From: [Flexibacter] sp. ATCC 35208
GTDB lineage: Bacteria; Bacteroidota; Bacteroidia; Chitinophagales; Chitinophagaceae
Reading direction: 5' to 3'
DNA length: 64,000 nt
Assembly (NCBI RefSeq): GCF_001975825.1
Contig: NZ_MTKN01000002.1
Span: forward strand, 62,001-126,000
The notes below the pieces were generated by a model. That model worked only from the letters and a program-made list of their open reading frames with translations, searched no databases and had not been told where the DNA came from. The position numbers and the translations under genes are program-made. This document shows positions 1 through 8,894 of this stretch, piece after piece. Each line of letters starts with the position of its first letter. Positions within the stretch are counted from its first letter, which is position 1.

Positions 1-112
1 TAGTCAGGAGCAGGAACATGCAATTGCTATATAAGACTATACATATTTTGAGCAGTGAGGCTGACCAAAAAGCAAAATGAAGGTCCTGACAATTGCTTAA
101 ACGATGACAGGG

Positions 113-135
113 CTCCATCAGGTACCCGAATAAAA
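113..135 (+). repeat. 23-nt repeat next to a hairpin, copy 1
   Basis: These 23 bases (CTCCATCA then GGTACCCGAATAAAA) recur at 51793-51815 with a single mismatch. In both places the repeat is followed at once by a strong stem-loop. A match of this length 51 kb away is not expected by chance. It may be a terminator-associated repeat or the remnant end of a mobile element. No transposase is near either copy. Confidence 0.6.
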
Positions 136-168
136 TGAGGCTGACCATTACTTTTTGGTCAGCCTCAT
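135..168. terminator. Perfect 13-bp stem-loop, terminator-like
   Basis: Bases 135-147 pair perfectly with 156-168 around the 8-nt loop TTACTTTT. No clear T-tract follows on either strand, so rho-independent termination is uncertain. It may end a gene left of the window. The right arm touches an alternative ATG at 167 of the next reading frame, which is one reason to prefer the ATG at 182 for that gene. Confidence 0.5.
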
Positions 169-181
169 GTATATTACTTTC

Positions 182-454
182 ATGTCTACTAAACGTCATG
201 ATGAAGATGCCTCCACCTGGACCACCGTTGTCTGGACGACGTTGCTGACTATCATTGGTTTTGGTTTTGCCTTGCTGCGGTATATGCAGTTTTACCACAG
301 CTTCGACGCAGGTAGTTTTACCCGGTTATCCAGGGTAGAACTTTTCATTTACCGGGCTACCGGTCAGTGGGGCCTCATTGCTATTATGCTCCTCATGGGT
401 TTTGTGGGCCTGTTTAACGCGATTATTGCTTTTCGTGAAGTAAGACGCAGGTAA
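182..454 (+). CDS. Small two-helix membrane protein, unknown function
   Basis: I do not recognise a family. The 90-residue product starts with a charged N-terminus (MSTKRHDEDAS), then a hydrophobic helix near residues 16-34 (TVVWTTLLTIIGFGFALL), a polar middle, and a second helix near residues 65-82 (GLIAIMLLMGFVGLFNAI). It ends with a basic tail (REVRRR), so both ends are probably cytoplasmic. Upstream in-frame starts exist at 155 (TTG) and 167 (ATG), but both lie in or against the 135-168 stem-loop, so ATG 182 was chosen. Its 3' end overlaps by 32 bp the end of the convergent PmoA-like gene. The composition looks like a real membrane protein, but homology is untested. Confidence 0.55.
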   Translation: MSTKRHDEDASTWTTVVWTTLLTIIGFGFALLRYMQFYHSFDAGSFTRLSRVELFIYRATGQWGLIAIMLLMGFVGLFNAIIAFREVRRR

Positions 455-1655
455 CCTGTGGAGGATGGGCAAATGCCTGCCAGGCCGCTTCTGATTCTGC
501 TACTGATAAATCATTGTTGAATACCACTATGCGATAACGCTGCCTGTACTCCCTGCCATATTCCAATCGCCACTGCTTCATTTTCGTCGGACTGTAATTC
601 AACATCAGTTCCCCATGTTGTGCTTTATCATCCCATATACGCAAAGGTTGCGGTGCGTCAAAATTGTCAGGTGCACAGAGGATTAACATGCCAGAAAGAC
701 CTTTGGCAGTATTGCCTGTTATTTTTACCCAGCGGGCGCGGGTGCTGTCTGTATTATTGCGGGTGGTACCGGCATCGGTGATCAAAGTGGTGTTCCCTGC
801 TTTCCAGTCGGCAGTGGCCCTTAAACCAAATCCGCCACCGTAGCGGTATTGCAGCAGGGTAATGCCATCTGTTACAGCGCAATTCAGTGTTGAGGTGTAA
901 TCCCATATATAACGGCTGGTATCCTTACCACTGGAATAGACTTTTACATCCAGCAATTCATCTATGGCTGGCTCCTCCCCTGCTACATGGCGTTGCAGTG
1001 CTTTGAACCCTCCCCATACGTTGCCCATGGTTTTGCTTACAAAACTTACAAATTCTACCCGGCCTTCTTTCTTTTGCAGGTTCCAGAAGTCAACTTCTTT
1101 TCCTTTGAAGGAAGTATGTGTCCAGGGGTTCCAGATGCCATAGTGATGATAATGATCCTTGGGCTGTATATTGGTCAGTATCTGGCCATTGGGGGCATAT
1201 AAAGGGTGGATAAACCCACTGCGCTGATAAATACTATCTACCCCGGGAGGTGCTTTCATCACGGATGCATGATATTGTAAACGCACCTTGTCCAGGTCTG
1301 TGAGTGTCAACACCCCTGTGCTATCAACAACAGACCAGATAGTATTTGGAATTAGTTTTGATTGGTGCGGCTTCTCTTCCAGCTCAAATACACGTGTTTC
1401 TCCGGGTTGGGTATTACCCCTCAGTAATATCCAGATCCTGCCGGGTTCGACCTGGAATGGGGTTTGAATGCGTTCTTTCCCTTTGATCTCTACCAGCTGC
1501 ATCTGTTCTCCATCCACCAAATTATCGAAAGCTGTACTAACGGGTAAATTCGCACAGGAATACCCTCCTGCTTTTACAGTAAACCGGGCTACCTGCTGTG
1601 CCTGCAAATGGATAGTGCAACACAGCAACAACAAAATAAGGGTACTATTTTTCAT
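423..1655 (-). CDS. Secreted PmoA-like family protein (DUF6807)
   Basis: The 410-residue protein has a Sec signal peptide (residues 1-19, MKNSTLILLLLCC...LQAQ) and a body resembling the PmoA-like/DUF6807 family of Bacteroidota and Planctomycetes. Characteristic is the His/Trp-rich stretch at residues 167-180 (DHYHHYGIWNPWTH), followed by a DFWNLQ segment near 189-194. Despite the PmoA label, members are not shown to be methane monooxygenase subunits. They usually sit among sugar or glycoside catabolism genes and their activity is unknown. Its start is 6 bp after the stop of the dipeptide epimerase gene, so the two are probably co-transcribed. That hints at a role in using cell-wall- or glycan-derived material, which is an inference. 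Confidence 0.75.
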   Translation of the reverse strand: MKNSTLILLLLCCTIHLQAQQVARFTVKAGGYSCANLPVSTAFDNLVDGEQMQLVEIKGKERIQTPFQVEPGRIWILLRGNTQPGETRVFELEEKPHQSKLIPNTIWSVVDSTGVLTLTDLDKVRLQYHASVMKAPPGVDSIYQRSGFIHPLYAPNGQILTNIQPKDHYHHYGIWNPWTHTSFKGKEVDFWNLQKKEGRVEFVSFVSKTMGNVWGGFKALQRHVAGEEPAIDELLDVKVYSSGKDTSRYIWDYTSTLNCAVTDGITLLQYRYGGGFGLRATADWKAGNTTLITDAGTTRNNTDSTRARWVKITGNTAKGLSGMLILCAPDNFDAPQPLRIWDDKAQHGELMLNYSPTKMKQWRLEYGREYRQRYRIVVFNNDLSVAESEAAWQAFAHPPQVTCVLLHEKQ

Positions 1656-1661
1656 AACCGA

Positions 1662-2672
1662 CTATTTCAGGATTGCACCTGTACCCGGCCTGTCGGCATA
1701 GTAGATCTTCCCGTCTATGATCTTCACACCATCCGCCACATCTTCTGCCAGTAACAACGGACCATCCATATCTACATAATCCAGGTAAGGCAACAGGTGG
1801 GCCACTGCCGATGTGCCGACTGTACTCTCATTCATACTACCGGTCATCACTTTCAGGCCCAGTTCCCGTGCTTCGGCAATCATCCTGCGGGCAGGCGTGA
1901 TTCCCCCACACTTGGTGAGCTTGATATTGATGCCATGGAACAACCCTTTGCAGGCAGCTACATCTGACTCAGTGATACAACTCTCATCGGCGATCAATGG
2001 CAGTGCAGATTTCGCAAATACTTCTTTCATACCTTCCCTGTTTTCAGCAGGCATAGGTTGTTCGATGAACTCTACGCCCAGTTCTGCAAAAGCAGCGGCA
2101 TTGCGCAGGGTTTCTTCCACGCCCCAGGCACAGTTCGCATCGACTCTGAAGGTGGCATTTGTATGCTTGCGTAATTCTTTTATGATAGCAATATCATCTT
2201 TTGTACCCAACTTGATCTTGTAGATGGGCCAGGGAAATTCTTCCAGCTTTTTCACCATGTTCTCTACGGTATCGATGCCGATGGTATAATCCGTCATCGG
2301 GTTATGAGCGATATCCAGTCCCCACACTTCATACAGTTTCTTCCCTTGTATTTTCGCATACAGGTCATGAGCTGCCAGGTCCAATGCACAGAGTGCAAAG
2401 AGGTTATCTTTCAGCAGAGGGTACATGGTTTCCCAGAATGCTTCAGGTGTTGTAAGCTGATAGTTTTCGATGAGGGCACGGTGGGCATTGATATCTTCCA
2501 TGAGCCGGGGTACGGTCATGTGATAATAAGCATTATCAGCAGTTTCTCCCAGGCCACTAAATCCATCCTGTTCCAGGGCTACGACCAGTAATGGCTGTAC
2601 ATCTTTGGACTTACGTGAGATCGTAAATGTATATCTAAACTTTAATTCGAATGGATGTAGTGTCAATTGCAT
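1662..2672 (-). CDS. Dipeptide epimerase (L-Ala-D/L-Glu epimerase type), enolase superfamily
   Basis: This 336-residue cytoplasmic enzyme belongs to the muconate-lactonizing subgroup of the enolase superfamily. Visible catalytic elements are the KxK motif in YKIKLG (K152, K154), metal ligands D178 (RVDAN), E204 (FIEQP) and D229 (IADES), and the opposite-face base K251 (NIKLTKCGG). Spacing matches L-Ala-D/L-Glu epimerases, which epimerise dipeptides from murein recycling so that the product can be cleaved to L-amino acids. Exact dipeptide specificity cannot be read from sequence. It leads a likely two-gene unit with the PmoA-like gene 6 bp downstream. A copy of the post-terminator motif of dnaK lies 32-67 bp upstream of its start. 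Confidence 0.85.
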   Translation of the reverse strand: MQLTLHPFELKFRYTFTISRKSKDVQPLLVVALEQDGFSGLGETADNAYYHMTVPRLMEDINAHRALIENYQLTTPEAFWETMYPLLKDNLFALCALDLAAHDLYAKIQGKKLYEVWGLDIAHNPMTDYTIGIDTVENMVKKLEEFPWPIYKIKLGTKDDIAIIKELRKHTNATFRVDANCAWGVEETLRNAAAFAELGVEFIEQPMPAENREGMKEVFAKSALPLIADESCITESDVAACKGLFHGINIKLTKCGGITPARRMIAEARELGLKVMTGSMNESTVGTSAVAHLLPYLDYVDMDGPLLLAEDVADGVKIIDGKIYYADRPGTGAILK

Positions 2673-2703
2673 AGGATATAAATATAATAAAACATTCAGG
2701 AAA

Positions 2704-2739
2704 GCGAATATTCACCCACGGGAATGATACCCATTTTCA
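2704..2739 (-). repeat. Post-terminator motif, dnaK copy
   Basis: Read on the minus strand, directly after the dnaK terminator, this is TGAAAATGGGTATCATTCCC followed by GTGGGTGAATATTCGC. The same motif follows the terminators of argS (7642-7684) and lepB (9528-9569, with a diverged tandem copy at 9477-9514). Orientation relative to the upstream gene is the same each time. Confidence 0.6.
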
Positions 2740-2742
2740 AAA

Positions 2743-2776
2743 AAAAGGGCAGTATCTGGTGATACTGCCCTTTTCA
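2743..2776 (-). terminator. Intrinsic terminator of dnaK
   Basis: The stem AAGGGCAGTATC / GATACTGCCCTT has the 4-nt loop TGGT. In the dnaK direction it is followed by a run of T residues. It lies about 20 bp after the dnaK stop codon. Confidence 0.85.
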
Positions 2777-2795
2777 AACTATTTACACTAAAAGC

Positions 2796-4697
2796 TTATT
2801 TCACTTCTTCGAATTCTGCATCGGTTACACCTTCATTGCCAGCTGTGCTGCCATGAGGTTGTTCCTGACCGCCCTGTGGTTGTGCACCACCTTCCTGTGT
2901 AGCTTTGTACATTTCTTCAGAAGCTGCGGTCCATGCGTTGTTCAGTTCAGCTACAGCTGCATCTACAGCTGCTACTTCCTGTGTTTTGTGCGCTTCTTTC
3001 AGCTTGCCCAGGGCAGCTTCAATCGGTGCTTTTTTATCTGCGGAGATCTTGTCACCATATTCCTTCAGTTGTTTTTCTGTCTGGAATATCAGGCTATCTG
3101 CCTGGTTCAGTTTCTCGATCTTTTCACGTGCTTCTTTATCGGTAGATTCGTTCGCTTTTGCTTCAGCTTTCATCTTTTCGATCTCTTCCTTGCTCAAGCC
3201 GCTACCTGCTTCGATACGGATGTTCTGGCTCTTACCAGTTCCTTTATCTTTTGCAGTTACGTGCAGGATACCGTTCGCATCGATATCGAAGATCACTTCG
3301 ATCTGAGGAACGCCACGTGGTGCCGGAGGAATATCGTTCAGGATGAAACGGCCCAGTGTACGGTTCTGAGCAGCCATTGGACGCTCACCCTGCAGTACAT
3401 GGATCTCAACGCTAGGCTGGTTGTCAGCTGCGGTAGAGAAGGTTTCAGATTTCTTACTGGGAATAGTTGTGTTAGACTCGATGAGACGGGTCATTACACC
3501 ACCCATAGTTTCGATACCGAGAGACAGTGGGGTTACGTCCAGCAGCAGTACATCTTTTACTTCACCGGTCAGTACACCACCCTGGATCGCAGCACCAATC
3601 GCTACTACTTCATCAGGGTTTACACCTCTGTTTGGTTTTTTACCAAAGAATTTCTCTACTACTTCCTGAATTTTAGGAATACGGGTAGAACCACCTACCA
3701 GGATCACTTCATCAATTTCGGAAGCACCCATGTTCGCATCTTTCAGTGCTTTACGGCAAGGCTCCAGTGTTCTTTCCACCAGGCTGTCGCTCAGCTGTTC
3801 GAATTTAGCGCGGGTCAGTTTTCTCACCATGTGCTTAGGTACGCCGTCTACAGCGGTGATATAAGGCAGGTTGATTTCAGTTTCCTGAGAAGAAGACAGT
3901 TCGATCTTTGCTTTCTCTGCTGCTTCTTTCAGACGCTGCCATGCCATTGGATCTTTGTGCAGGTCAACCGCTTCGTCCTTTTTGAACTCTTCAGCCAGCC
4001 AGTCCATGATCACTTTATCGAAGTCATCACCACCTAAGTGAGTATCACCATTGGTAGATTTTACTTCAAATACGCCATCGCCCAGTTCCAGTACGGATAC
4101 GTCGAAGGTACCACCACCTAAGTCAAATACTGCGATCTTGCTATCCTGGTGTTTCTTGTCCATACCATAAGCCAGTGCAGCTGCGGTAGGTTCGTTGATG
4201 ATACGGCGTACATTCAGACCAGCGATTTCACCAGCCTCTTTTGTAGCCTGACGCTGAGCGTCGTTGAAGTAAGCAGGAACAGTGATAACTGCTTCGTTTA
4301 CTTCCTGACCCAGGTAGTCTTCTGCTGTTTTCTTCATTTTCTGAAGGATCATTGCAGAGATCTCCTGTGGTGTATATAATCTACCGTCGATGTCAATACG
4401 GGTCGTATTGTTTTCACCTCTGGCTACTTTATAGCTCCAGTGAGGAATTTCATTAGACACCTCGTCAAAATGGCGCCCCATAAAACGCTTCACTGACATA
4501 ATGGTGTTAATTGGGTTTGTGATAGCCTGACGTTTTGCTGGGTCACCCACTTTTCTCTCCCCGTTCTTCAAAAACGCTACCACGGAAGGGGTCGTCCTGC
4601 GCCCTTCATCATTTGCAATTACTACCGGCTCGTTACCTTCCATTACGGCAACGCAAGAGTTGGTAGTTCCTAAGTCGATACCTATTATCTTTCCCAT
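2796..4697 (-). CDS. dnaK: Molecular chaperone DnaK (Hsp70)
   Basis: DnaK is the ATP-dependent Hsp70 chaperone that binds exposed hydrophobic segments of unfolded proteins in the cytoplasm, with DnaJ and GrpE as partners. The 633-residue protein is of normal length and very well conserved. It has the phosphate-1 loop near the N-terminus (GIDLGTTNS, residues 6-14), the phosphate-2 motif [12 protein letters not shown], the substrate-binding domain with [19 protein letters not shown], and a lid ending in an acidic tail (DAEFEEVK). It stands alone: no grpE or dnaJ is adjacent. The 185-bp upstream region holds no CIRCE element (TTAGCACTC/GAGTGCTAA) that I can see, and no convincing TAnnTTTG promoter was found. 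A strong terminator and the shared post-terminator motif follow it. Confidence 0.98.
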   Translation of the reverse strand: MGKIIGIDLGTTNSCVAVMEGNEPVVIANDEGRRTTPSVVAFLKNGERKVGDPAKRQAITNPINTIMSVKRFMGRHFDEVSNEIPHWSYKVARGENNTTRIDIDGRLYTPQEISAMILQKMKKTAEDYLGQEVNEAVITVPAYFNDAQRQATKEAGEIAGLNVRRIINEPTAAALAYGMDKKHQDSKIAVFDLGGGTFDVSVLELGDGVFEVKSTNGDTHLGGDDFDKVIMDWLAEEFKKDEAVDLHKDPMAWQRLKEAAEKAKIELSSSQETEINLPYITAVDGVPKHMVRKLTRAKFEQLSDSLVERTLEPCRKALKDANMGASEIDEVILVGGSTRIPKIQEVVEKFFGKKPNRGVNPDEVVAIGAAIQGGVLTGEVKDVLLLDVTPLSLGIETMGGVMTRLIESNTTIPSKKSETFSTAADNQPSVEIHVLQGERPMAAQNRTLGRFILNDIPPAPRGVPQIEVIFDIDANGILHVTAKDKGTGKSQNIRIEAGSGLSKEEIEKMKAEAKANESTDKEAREKIEKLNQADSLIFQTEKQLKEYGDKISADKKAPIEAALGKLKEAHKTQEVAAVDAAVAELNNAWTAASEEMYKATQEGGAQPQGGQEQPHGSTAGNEGVTDAEFEEVK

Positions 4698-4882
4698 AGT
4701 TTATATAATTCTCGATTGTAGTTGTAGATAGATTTGTCTTCTTCGGGCTATAAGTCAATCTTTATGCCAACGGGATATGACATGTAATTATGTCAGTCGA
4801 GGTTGTCAGTATCGTAGAGGTGCCTACCCATAACGGTTCGGCATAGTATTTGACCCGATTGCCAAAATTTTGACCTTATATT

Positions 4883-5467
4883 ATGAAAAAATCTATTCTT
4901 GCTGTACTGCTGGTAGCTTGCGCTGTAGCAGGTGCCAAAGCACAAACCCTCACTTTCGGCGTTAAAGGCGGTTTAAATGTAGCCAAACTGACAAACGTTG
5001 ATAATTCACATACAAGAGCTTCTATTTACGCAGGTGGTTTTGCCAATTTTGCGCTGAATGACATGTTTGCCGTGCAGCCAGAACTGCTGTATTCCGGTCA
5101 GGGGTTCTATTACAGGGATGCTTTAAATAATAAATACACGACCAAACTGGGTTACATTAATATCCCCGTGATGTTTCAGGTTCATCTGGTAGAAGAGTTC
5201 TTCCTCGAAGCGGGCCCCCAGGTAGGTTTGCTGGCATCTTCCAAAGTAAAGGCTGGTAAAGTGACCGTTGATACCAAAGATGACATGACAACAGCTGATT
5301 TTGGATTAGGCTTTGGCCTGGGCTACCAGTTCCCTATCGGTGTAGGTGTTACTGCACGCTATATGTTTGGGCTGACGGATGCATATAAAAATGCCACAGA
5401 AACACATAAAAACAGTGTTGCGAGCATTGGTTTGTCTTATACTTTCAATAAGAAGTTTAAGTTATAA
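4883..5467 (+). CDS. Outer-membrane beta-barrel protein (OmpX-like porin family)
   Basis: The 194-residue protein starts with a clear Sec signal peptide (MKKSILAVLLVACAVAGAKA, cleavage before QTLTFG near residue 20-21). The rest is a run of alternating amphipathic strands typical of the small outer-membrane barrels common in Bacteroidota: TFGVKGGLNVAKL, FAVQPELLYSGQGF, LGYINIPVMFQVHL, FFLEAGPQVGLL, and the final GLSYTFNKKFKL. Such proteins are embedded in the outer membrane and generally have no known transport or enzymatic role. The gene is monocistronic, divergent from dnaK, and followed by its own terminator at 5488-5526. Function beyond barrel formation is unknown. Confidence 0.85.
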   Translation: MKKSILAVLLVACAVAGAKAQTLTFGVKGGLNVAKLTNVDNSHTRASIYAGGFANFALNDMFAVQPELLYSGQGFYYRDALNNKYTTKLGYINIPVMFQVHLVEEFFLEAGPQVGLLASSKVKAGKVTVDTKDDMTTADFGLGFGLGYQFPIGVGVTARYMFGLTDAYKNATETHKNSVASIGLSYTFNKKFKL

Positions 5468-5487
5468 TAGTTAATATACACTGCTTT

Positions 5488-5526
5488 AAAAACGCTTTTA
5501 CCTGCGGGTAGAAGCGTTTTTTTTTA
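5488..5526 (+). terminator. Intrinsic terminator of the OmpX-like gene
   Basis: The stem AAAACGCTTTTACC / GGGTAGAAGCGTTTT, with a TGC loop, is followed by a long T-run. It begins about 20 bp after the stop codon. Confidence 0.85.
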
Positions 5527-5648
5527 AGAGGAGGCCCTGCGGCAGCAAGGAAAAGGTCGATTTTTTTCTTTCCTGATGAGACGCACTTACTGAGAGGGGA
5601 AATCTGGAACCGATCCGTTACCTTTGCCGTTCGCAACAATGTTTCAGC

Positions 5649-7577
5649 ATGAGTGTAGTATTAAATATAAGAACGGCTGCGGCCAAGGCCATCAAGGCCA
5701 TTTTTGATCAGGAAGTTCCTGCTCAGGGTATTGCCATCAATTCTACCAAACCTGAGTTTGAAGGTGAATACACCATCCTTGTTTTCCCTTTTACCAAATT
5801 CAGCCGACTGAAACCAGAAGAAACCGCTGATAAACTGGGTGCTTACCTGGTAGCTAACTTCCCTGACCTCATTGCTGGCTATAATGTCATCAAAGGGTTC
5901 CTGAACCTTTCCATTGCTGAAAAGTACTGGGTACAGGACCTGCAACAACGCTTTAATACCAGAAATATTGGCAGAAAACCAGCCAATGGTAAGAAGGTAA
6001 TGGTGGAATACTCTTCTCCTAACACCAACAAACCACTGCACCTGGGTCACCTGCGTAATAACTTCCTTGGCTATGCAGTATCCGAAATTCTGAAAGCCAA
6101 TGGTTATGAAGTCATCAAAGCAAACCTCGTCAATGACAGGGGTATTCATATCTGTAAATCCATGCTGGCATGGCAGATCTTTGCCCATGGCGATACCCCG
6201 CAAAGTACCGGTATCAAAGGTGATCACCTGGTAGGCGACTACTATGTGAAGTTCGAAAGTATCCTGAAAGAACAGACCGAGCCGATCATGATCAGAGCAC
6301 TGGAAAATGATTTCAGAGACTTTAGTGGTGAAGACCTGGACAAAGTACAGAAGCTGGTCACTGCCGCTCAGAAGCCTGAAGTAAAGGCTGATGCAGAAAA
6401 AATCAAAAAGATCAACGACGATATCAAGGAACTGGCAAGGAAACAAACAGAGATCATGCAGCAGGCAAAGATCATGCTGCAACAGTGGGAAGCTGGTAAC
6501 CCTGAAGTACGTGCCCTGTGGAGTACTATGAATGGCTGGGTGTACGAAGGTTTTGATAAAACTTACAAACGACTGGGCATCAACTTCGACAAGATGTATT
6601 ATGAGAGCAATACCTACCTGCTTGGTAAAGACCTCGTAGAAGATGGTCTGAAAAAAGGTGTGCTGTTCAAAAAAGAAGATAACTCTGTATGGATTGATCT
6701 CACTGCGGATGGGCTGGATGAAAAACTCCTGCTGCGTGGCGATGGTACCTCTGTATATATCACGCAGGACCTGGGTACTGCCCGCCTCAAGTACGAAGAC
6801 TTCCACATGGATCGTAGTGTGTACGTGGTGGCAGATGAACAGAACTATCATTTCAAAGTACTACAGCTGATCCTGCAAAAAATGCAGGAACCAGGTGCGG
6901 ATGGCATCTTCCACCTGTCTTATGGCATGGTTGAACTGCCACATGGCCGTATGAAGAGCCGTGAAGGTACCGTGGTAGATGCTGATGACCTGATCGATGA
7001 AATGATTACGACTGCAAAGGAAAATACCAAAATAGAGAAACTGAAAGACCTGAGTGATGACCAACTGGATGGTCTGTATGAAATGATTGGTTTGGGTGGT
7101 CTGAAGTTCTTCCTGCTGCGTGTGGATCCTAAAAAGAAAATGGTATTCGATCCAAGAGAATCTATCAGTCTTCAGGGCTTCACCAGTGCATATGTGCAAT
7201 ATGGCCATGCACGTATCAAATCAATTCTCCGTGATGTAAATCCTGATGTCACTAAGCTGGAAGGCTACTGTCATAAGGGCAGCTTGTTGCCATTGGAGAA
7301 GGAGCTGATCCTGCTGAATGAGCAATATGAGAATGTGCTGGAAGAAGCAGCGAATGAAATGAGTCCGTCTGTCATTGCAAATTATGTGTATAATCTGACG
7401 CAGACTTTTAATAGTTTCTATACTGCTGAGAATGAAGAAGGAGGATACACTTATCCTGTTAGGAATGCAGAAACGCCTGAAAAGCAGAAGCTGCGTACAC
7501 AAATCATTATGCTGACTGCCAATACAATCAAGTCCGCGATGAAACTGTTGGGTATTGATGTACCTGAGAAAATGTAA
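5649..7577 (+). CDS. argS: Arginyl-tRNA synthetase
   Basis: This class I aminoacyl-tRNA synthetase charges tRNA-Arg with arginine in the cytoplasm. The 642-residue protein has the N-terminal additional domain typical of ArgS (about residues 1-100) and the HIGH-type signature HLGH at 131-134 inside SPNTNKPLHLGHLRNN. The KMSKS-equivalent is MKSREGT at 435-441, and the C-terminal DALR anticodon-binding domain covers roughly 510-642, ending LLGIDVPEKM. Length is slightly above the usual 550-600, in part through an insertion rich in K and E near residues 215-285. A possible -7 box (TACCTTTG, 5619-5626) lies just before the start but lacks a good -33 partner. Its terminator and a copy of the post-terminator motif follow. 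Confidence 0.97.
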   Translation: MSVVLNIRTAAAKAIKAIFDQEVPAQGIAINSTKPEFEGEYTILVFPFTKFSRLKPEETADKLGAYLVANFPDLIAGYNVIKGFLNLSIAEKYWVQDLQQRFNTRNIGRKPANGKKVMVEYSSPNTNKPLHLGHLRNNFLGYAVSEILKANGYEVIKANLVNDRGIHICKSMLAWQIFAHGDTPQSTGIKGDHLVGDYYVKFESILKEQTEPIMIRALENDFRDFSGEDLDKVQKLVTAAQKPEVKADAEKIKKINDDIKELARKQTEIMQQAKIMLQQWEAGNPEVRALWSTMNGWVYEGFDKTYKRLGINFDKMYYESNTYLLGKDLVEDGLKKGVLFKKEDNSVWIDLTADGLDEKLLLRGDGTSVYITQDLGTARLKYEDFHMDRSVYVVADEQNYHFKVLQLILQKMQEPGADGIFHLSYGMVELPHGRMKSREGTVVDADDLIDEMITTAKENTKIEKLKDLSDDQLDGLYEMIGLGGLKFFLLRVDPKKKMVFDPRESISLQGFTSAYVQYGHARIKSILRDVNPDVTKLEGYCHKGSLLPLEKELILLNEQYENVLEEAANEMSPSVIANYVYNLTQTFNSFYTAENEEGGYTYPVRNAETPEKQKLRTQIIMLTANTIKSAMKLLGIDVPEKM

Positions 7578-7608
7578 ATATTTCTAAAAAAAGCTTTTAA
7601 ATATTTCT

Positions 7609-7640
7609 AAAAAAGGCATCCGGATCGGATGCCTTTTTTT
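7609..7640 (+). terminator. Intrinsic terminator of argS
   Basis: The perfect 12-bp stem AAAAGGCATCCG / CGGATGCCTTTT (7611-7622 and 7626-7637) has a 3-nt loop and a T-run. Just before it, ATATTTCTAAAAAA occurs twice. Confidence 0.9.
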
Positions 7641-7641
7641 C

Positions 7642-7684
7642 TGAAAATGGTTTTCATTCCCCATTGGTGAATTCCCTCTTTCAT
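7642..7684 (+). repeat. Post-terminator motif, argS copy
   Basis: TGAAAATGGTTTTCATTCCC continuing with CATTGGTGAATTCCCTCTTTC starts one base after the argS terminator's T-run. It is nearly identical, about 39 of 43 positions, to the lepB copy at 9528-9569 in reverse complement. It matches the dnaK copy more loosely. Confidence 0.65.
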
Positions 7685-7712
7685 GAATGCTTTTATTATA
7701 AGCTTGCAGTGA

Positions 7713-8327
7713 TTATAAGCTAGTAGTCGCCTGGTCACACAACTCCTCTCCTTTCTTTGTATCACCGTGACCGATATATGATTTTCCCAGCATAAACCTT
7801 GCAAAGGCATTTTCTGGTTGAATGTTTAATAATTGCTGCCAGTAAGTGATCGCCTGCTGATAATCCCCATTTACATAACTATTCTGCGCAATCGCCTGAA
7901 TAGCTGCTGTATCCTTTGGACGTAGGTCCAGACAGCGATGCAGGTGGCGAATACCTTTAATATATTGTTTGGATTGCAGACAGGCAGTACCTATGTGAAG
8001 ATAATAATCTGCATCGCGTTTGTACCCATTGTCTGCTGCTGCTTCAAATGCCGATACGGCTTCGGCAAACTGCCGGTTATTAAAATAGATCACACCTAAA
8101 GCATAGTAGAAAAGTGGTTCCTTCGGTTCCTTTTCTATGGCTGCTTTGATGGTATGCAGGTAAGAGCTGTCGCCACCTGGACCTTCACTATGATAATATG
8201 TGATAGCTGGACATAAAGGTGGAAATTCCGTTTTGCATGGAATCAGAGAATAACGCGTGCGGCTGTAAGTAGTGTGCACAGTGAGCAATGCCAGCACAAG
8301 CATACATAGGATACGGATATACAACAT
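7713..8327 (-). CDS. Exported tetratricopeptide-repeat protein
   Basis: The 204-residue protein has an N-terminal signal peptide (MLYIRILCMLVLALLTVHTTYS) and then about four TPR units from residue 52 to the end. Recognisable are FYYALGVIYFNNRQFAEAV, YYLHIGTACLQSKQYIKGI, AIAQNSYVNGDYQQAI and ARFMLGKSYIGHGDTKKGE. TPRs make protein-protein interaction surfaces, so this is probably a periplasmic scaffold or assembly factor. The partner is unknown. A short Cys-containing stretch (SLIPCKTEFPPLCPA) lies between the signal and the repeats. It is convergent with argS and starts 37 bp after the end of cdd, with which it may be co-transcribed. Confidence 0.75.
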   Translation of the reverse strand: MLYIRILCMLVLALLTVHTTYSRTRYSLIPCKTEFPPLCPAITYYHSEGPGGDSSYLHTIKAAIEKEPKEPLFYYALGVIYFNNRQFAEAVSAFEAAADNGYKRDADYYLHIGTACLQSKQYIKGIRHLHRCLDLRPKDTAAIQAIAQNSYVNGDYQQAITYWQQLLNIQPENAFARFMLGKSYIGHGDTKKGEELCDQATTSL

Positions 8328-8363
8328 AGGTTCGAGTAGTCCGTAAAGATAATCAAATTCTCT

Positions 8364-8852
8364 CTACTCCATATCTTCAGCAGTGAATCCGAATGGCAGC
8401 AGGTGTTGGGCTGTCTGCAGGATGTACACTTTTCCGCTCTGTCCACTCATGATGATACGGATAGGTTTATGTTGCCTGTTTTCGTATTCAGAAATGGTCT
8501 GGCGGCAGATGCCACAGGGAGAAATGGGGGCGTCATTCTTACCACCGTTCTTGTTGTTATAACTAACAGCGATGGTATCGATGCCTACGCCGGGATATAA
8601 GGAAGACGCAGTTGACAAGGCCGTTCTTTCTGCACAGATGCCTACAGGGTAACTCGCGTTTTCCTGGTTGGTACCGGGTACGGTTGCTCCATTTTCTAAT
8701 TGAATGATGGCGCCTACGTAAAAATTAGAGTACGGTGCATAGGCGTTTTCCGTGACTTTGCGGGCTTCGTTGAGCAGTTTTTCATCTGCCTGAGAGAGCT
8801 CGCTACTATCATTGTAAGAGGTGTATTCGAATGTAAATTTTTGATTGTCCAT
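8364..8852 (-). CDS. cdd: Cytidine deaminase
   Basis: The enzyme deaminates cytidine and deoxycytidine to uridine and deoxyuridine in pyrimidine salvage, using a catalytic zinc. The 162-residue protein has the first zinc/catalytic motif CAERTALS, where the Cys binds zinc and the Glu is the proton shuttle. The second motif is PCGICRQ, contributing the two further Cys ligands. The preceding substrate loop (NFYVGAII, TNQENASYPVGI) also matches the family. Its length is a little longer than the ~130 of homotetrameric forms, mainly through an N-terminal extension of about 20 residues. It sits upstream of the TPR gene and downstream of a secreted NTF2-like gene, all on the minus strand. Confidence 0.93.
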   Translation of the reverse strand: MDNQKFTFEYTSYNDSSELSQADEKLLNEARKVTENAYAPYSNFYVGAIIQLENGATVPGTNQENASYPVGICAERTALSTASSLYPGVGIDTIAVSYNNKNGGKNDAPISPCGICRQTISEYENRQHKPIRIIMSGQSGKVYILQTAQHLLPFGFTAEDME

Positions 8853-8894
8853 ACCTGAAATTACGAAAAAAATGGATGAAAGGCCTGTAGCCAG

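Noticed and set aside
2853-4037. Long open frame antisense to dnaK (394 codons, plus strand)
   Set aside because: It is a known by-product of the composition of dnaK; the translation is rich in C, F and S with no domain, and the sense gene is certain.
4698-4882. CIRCE heat-shock operator upstream of dnaK
   Set aside because: No TTAGCACTC-N9-GAGTGCTAA-like inverted repeat is present; only an imperfect GGCTATAAG/CTTTATGCC pairing was seen.
5661-6851. 396-codon open frame antisense to argS
   Set aside because: Composition is unlike a protein of this genome, no start context or signal is seen, and it lies entirely within a certain gene.
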